DNA from: Amoebophrya sp. A120
Lineage: Eukaryota > Sar > Dinophyceae > Syndiniales > Amoebophryaceae
Direction: 5' to 3'
DNA length: 64,000 nt
Assembly: GCA_905178155.1 (NCBI GenBank)
Contig: CAJINV010000001.1
Location: 13,328,635-13,392,634, forward strand
Notes under the pieces: model-generated
Databases searched by the model: none
What the model saw: the letters and a program-made list of their open reading frames with translations, nothing else
What the model was told of the DNA's origin: nothing
Shown: positions 63,656-64,000 of the stretch, in pieces
Layout of the letters: each line of letters begins with the position of its first letter
Position numbering within the stretch: position 1 is the stretch's first letter
Translations under genes and position numbers: made by a program

Positions 63656-64000
63656 TCAATCATTCAGACACAGTGCCGCATCACTTTTAGAGCCTATGGG
63701 ATTTTGGTCGAGATCAACCATCGATGTGTCGTGTGTATGATCAATCTCTTCTTTTCGCTCTATTTGATCAGCACGTGATCCCAGACACGGTCTTTTTTTT
63801 GACACGGTTACGATCGCTTTTTCGAACAAGGCATAGCTATTTTCAAGATCATCACCTGGTAGTAAAGTTTTACGCTTTTGTCTACAAAATCCGCTTGCCT
63901 GACGTGAAACGATTTCATCTTCACATTGATCTAGAATTGGTAACGGATACTGGTGTTCACACTGATGATCCACTTTTCCTACAGAGAAAATCACGAAGCT
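63656..64000 (-). CDS. Possible C-terminal exon of a gene beyond the window
   Basis: Open minus-strand frame from the window edge to a stop at 63656 (about 113 codons; VSRQASGFCRQKRKTLLP, ending SDAALCLND). Charged composition, no domain recognised. Same strand as all other genes, which slightly supports it; could be chance. Confidence 0.3.
   Translation of the reverse strand, partial: SFVIFSVGKVDHQCEHQYPLPILDQCEDEIVSRQASGFCRQKRKTLLPGDDLENSYALFEKAIVTVSKKRPCLGSRADQIERKEEIDHTHDTSMVDLDQNPIGSKSDAALCLND

Noticed and set aside
1-64000. CRISPR arrays, rRNA, tRNA or bacterial operons
   Set aside because: None seen on either strand; gene structure is eukaryotic throughout.

Overview
This is nuclear DNA of a protist, most likely an alveolate and probably a dinoflagellate-type parasite of the syndinian (Amoebophrya-like) kind. 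The reasons are internal: intron-rich genes with short introns, an axonemal radial-spoke gene, a spliceosomal SART1 gene, all convincing genes on one strand, and introner-like elements with terminal inverted repeats sitting inside coding sequence at non-GT-AG positions. The lineage is an inference. The genetic code looks standard: TGA, TAA and TAG all end genes.

About 23 protein genes were modelled and every one reads on the minus strand, with intergenic gaps of roughly 0.2 to 1.8 kb. Left to right they are: a large disordered protein (truncated at base 1); radial spoke protein 4/6 (9 exons); an EF-hand protein; SART1/Snu66; an Ala-rich protein with unresolved 5' exons; a membrane-anchored, apparently dead M20 peptidase-family protein; a small unknown; a TPR protein with a mitochondrial-like presequence; a secreted methyltransferase-fold protein; a coiled-coil protein; a possible NTF2-like protein; a methyltransferase plus 2-oxoglutarate oxygenase fusion; a ciliary-type coiled-coil protein; an ankyrin protein; an unknown basic protein; a PEX2-like peroxin without its RING; a protein kinase; a membrane-bound SDR; a coiled-coil protein; an unknown 209-residue protein; isocitrate lyase; a small coiled-coil protein; and a membrane-anchored cysteine-synthase-like enzyme.

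The most notable system is a set of five short non-autonomous elements (206 to 414 bp) inserted in coding exons of four genes. They belong to three families with different terminal inverted repeats (TIRs), are flanked by 4-5 bp target-site duplications, and share subterminal and internal copies of a TTGTRATGC/TTTGTCATGC box. In four of the five, removing the element plus exactly one duplication copy restores an open, homologous reading frame, so they act as introns. None of those boundaries can be GT-AG, while all 44 ordinary introns I resolved start with GTA. RSP4 carries two of these elements, from different families, separated by a coding exon of only about 80 nt.

Functionally the window mixes cilium and axoneme genes, splicing, signalling and metabolism. 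Isocitrate lyase and a PEX2-like peroxin hint at glyoxylate/peroxisome biology, but the PEX2-like protein has lost its RING and the lyase shows no PTS1.
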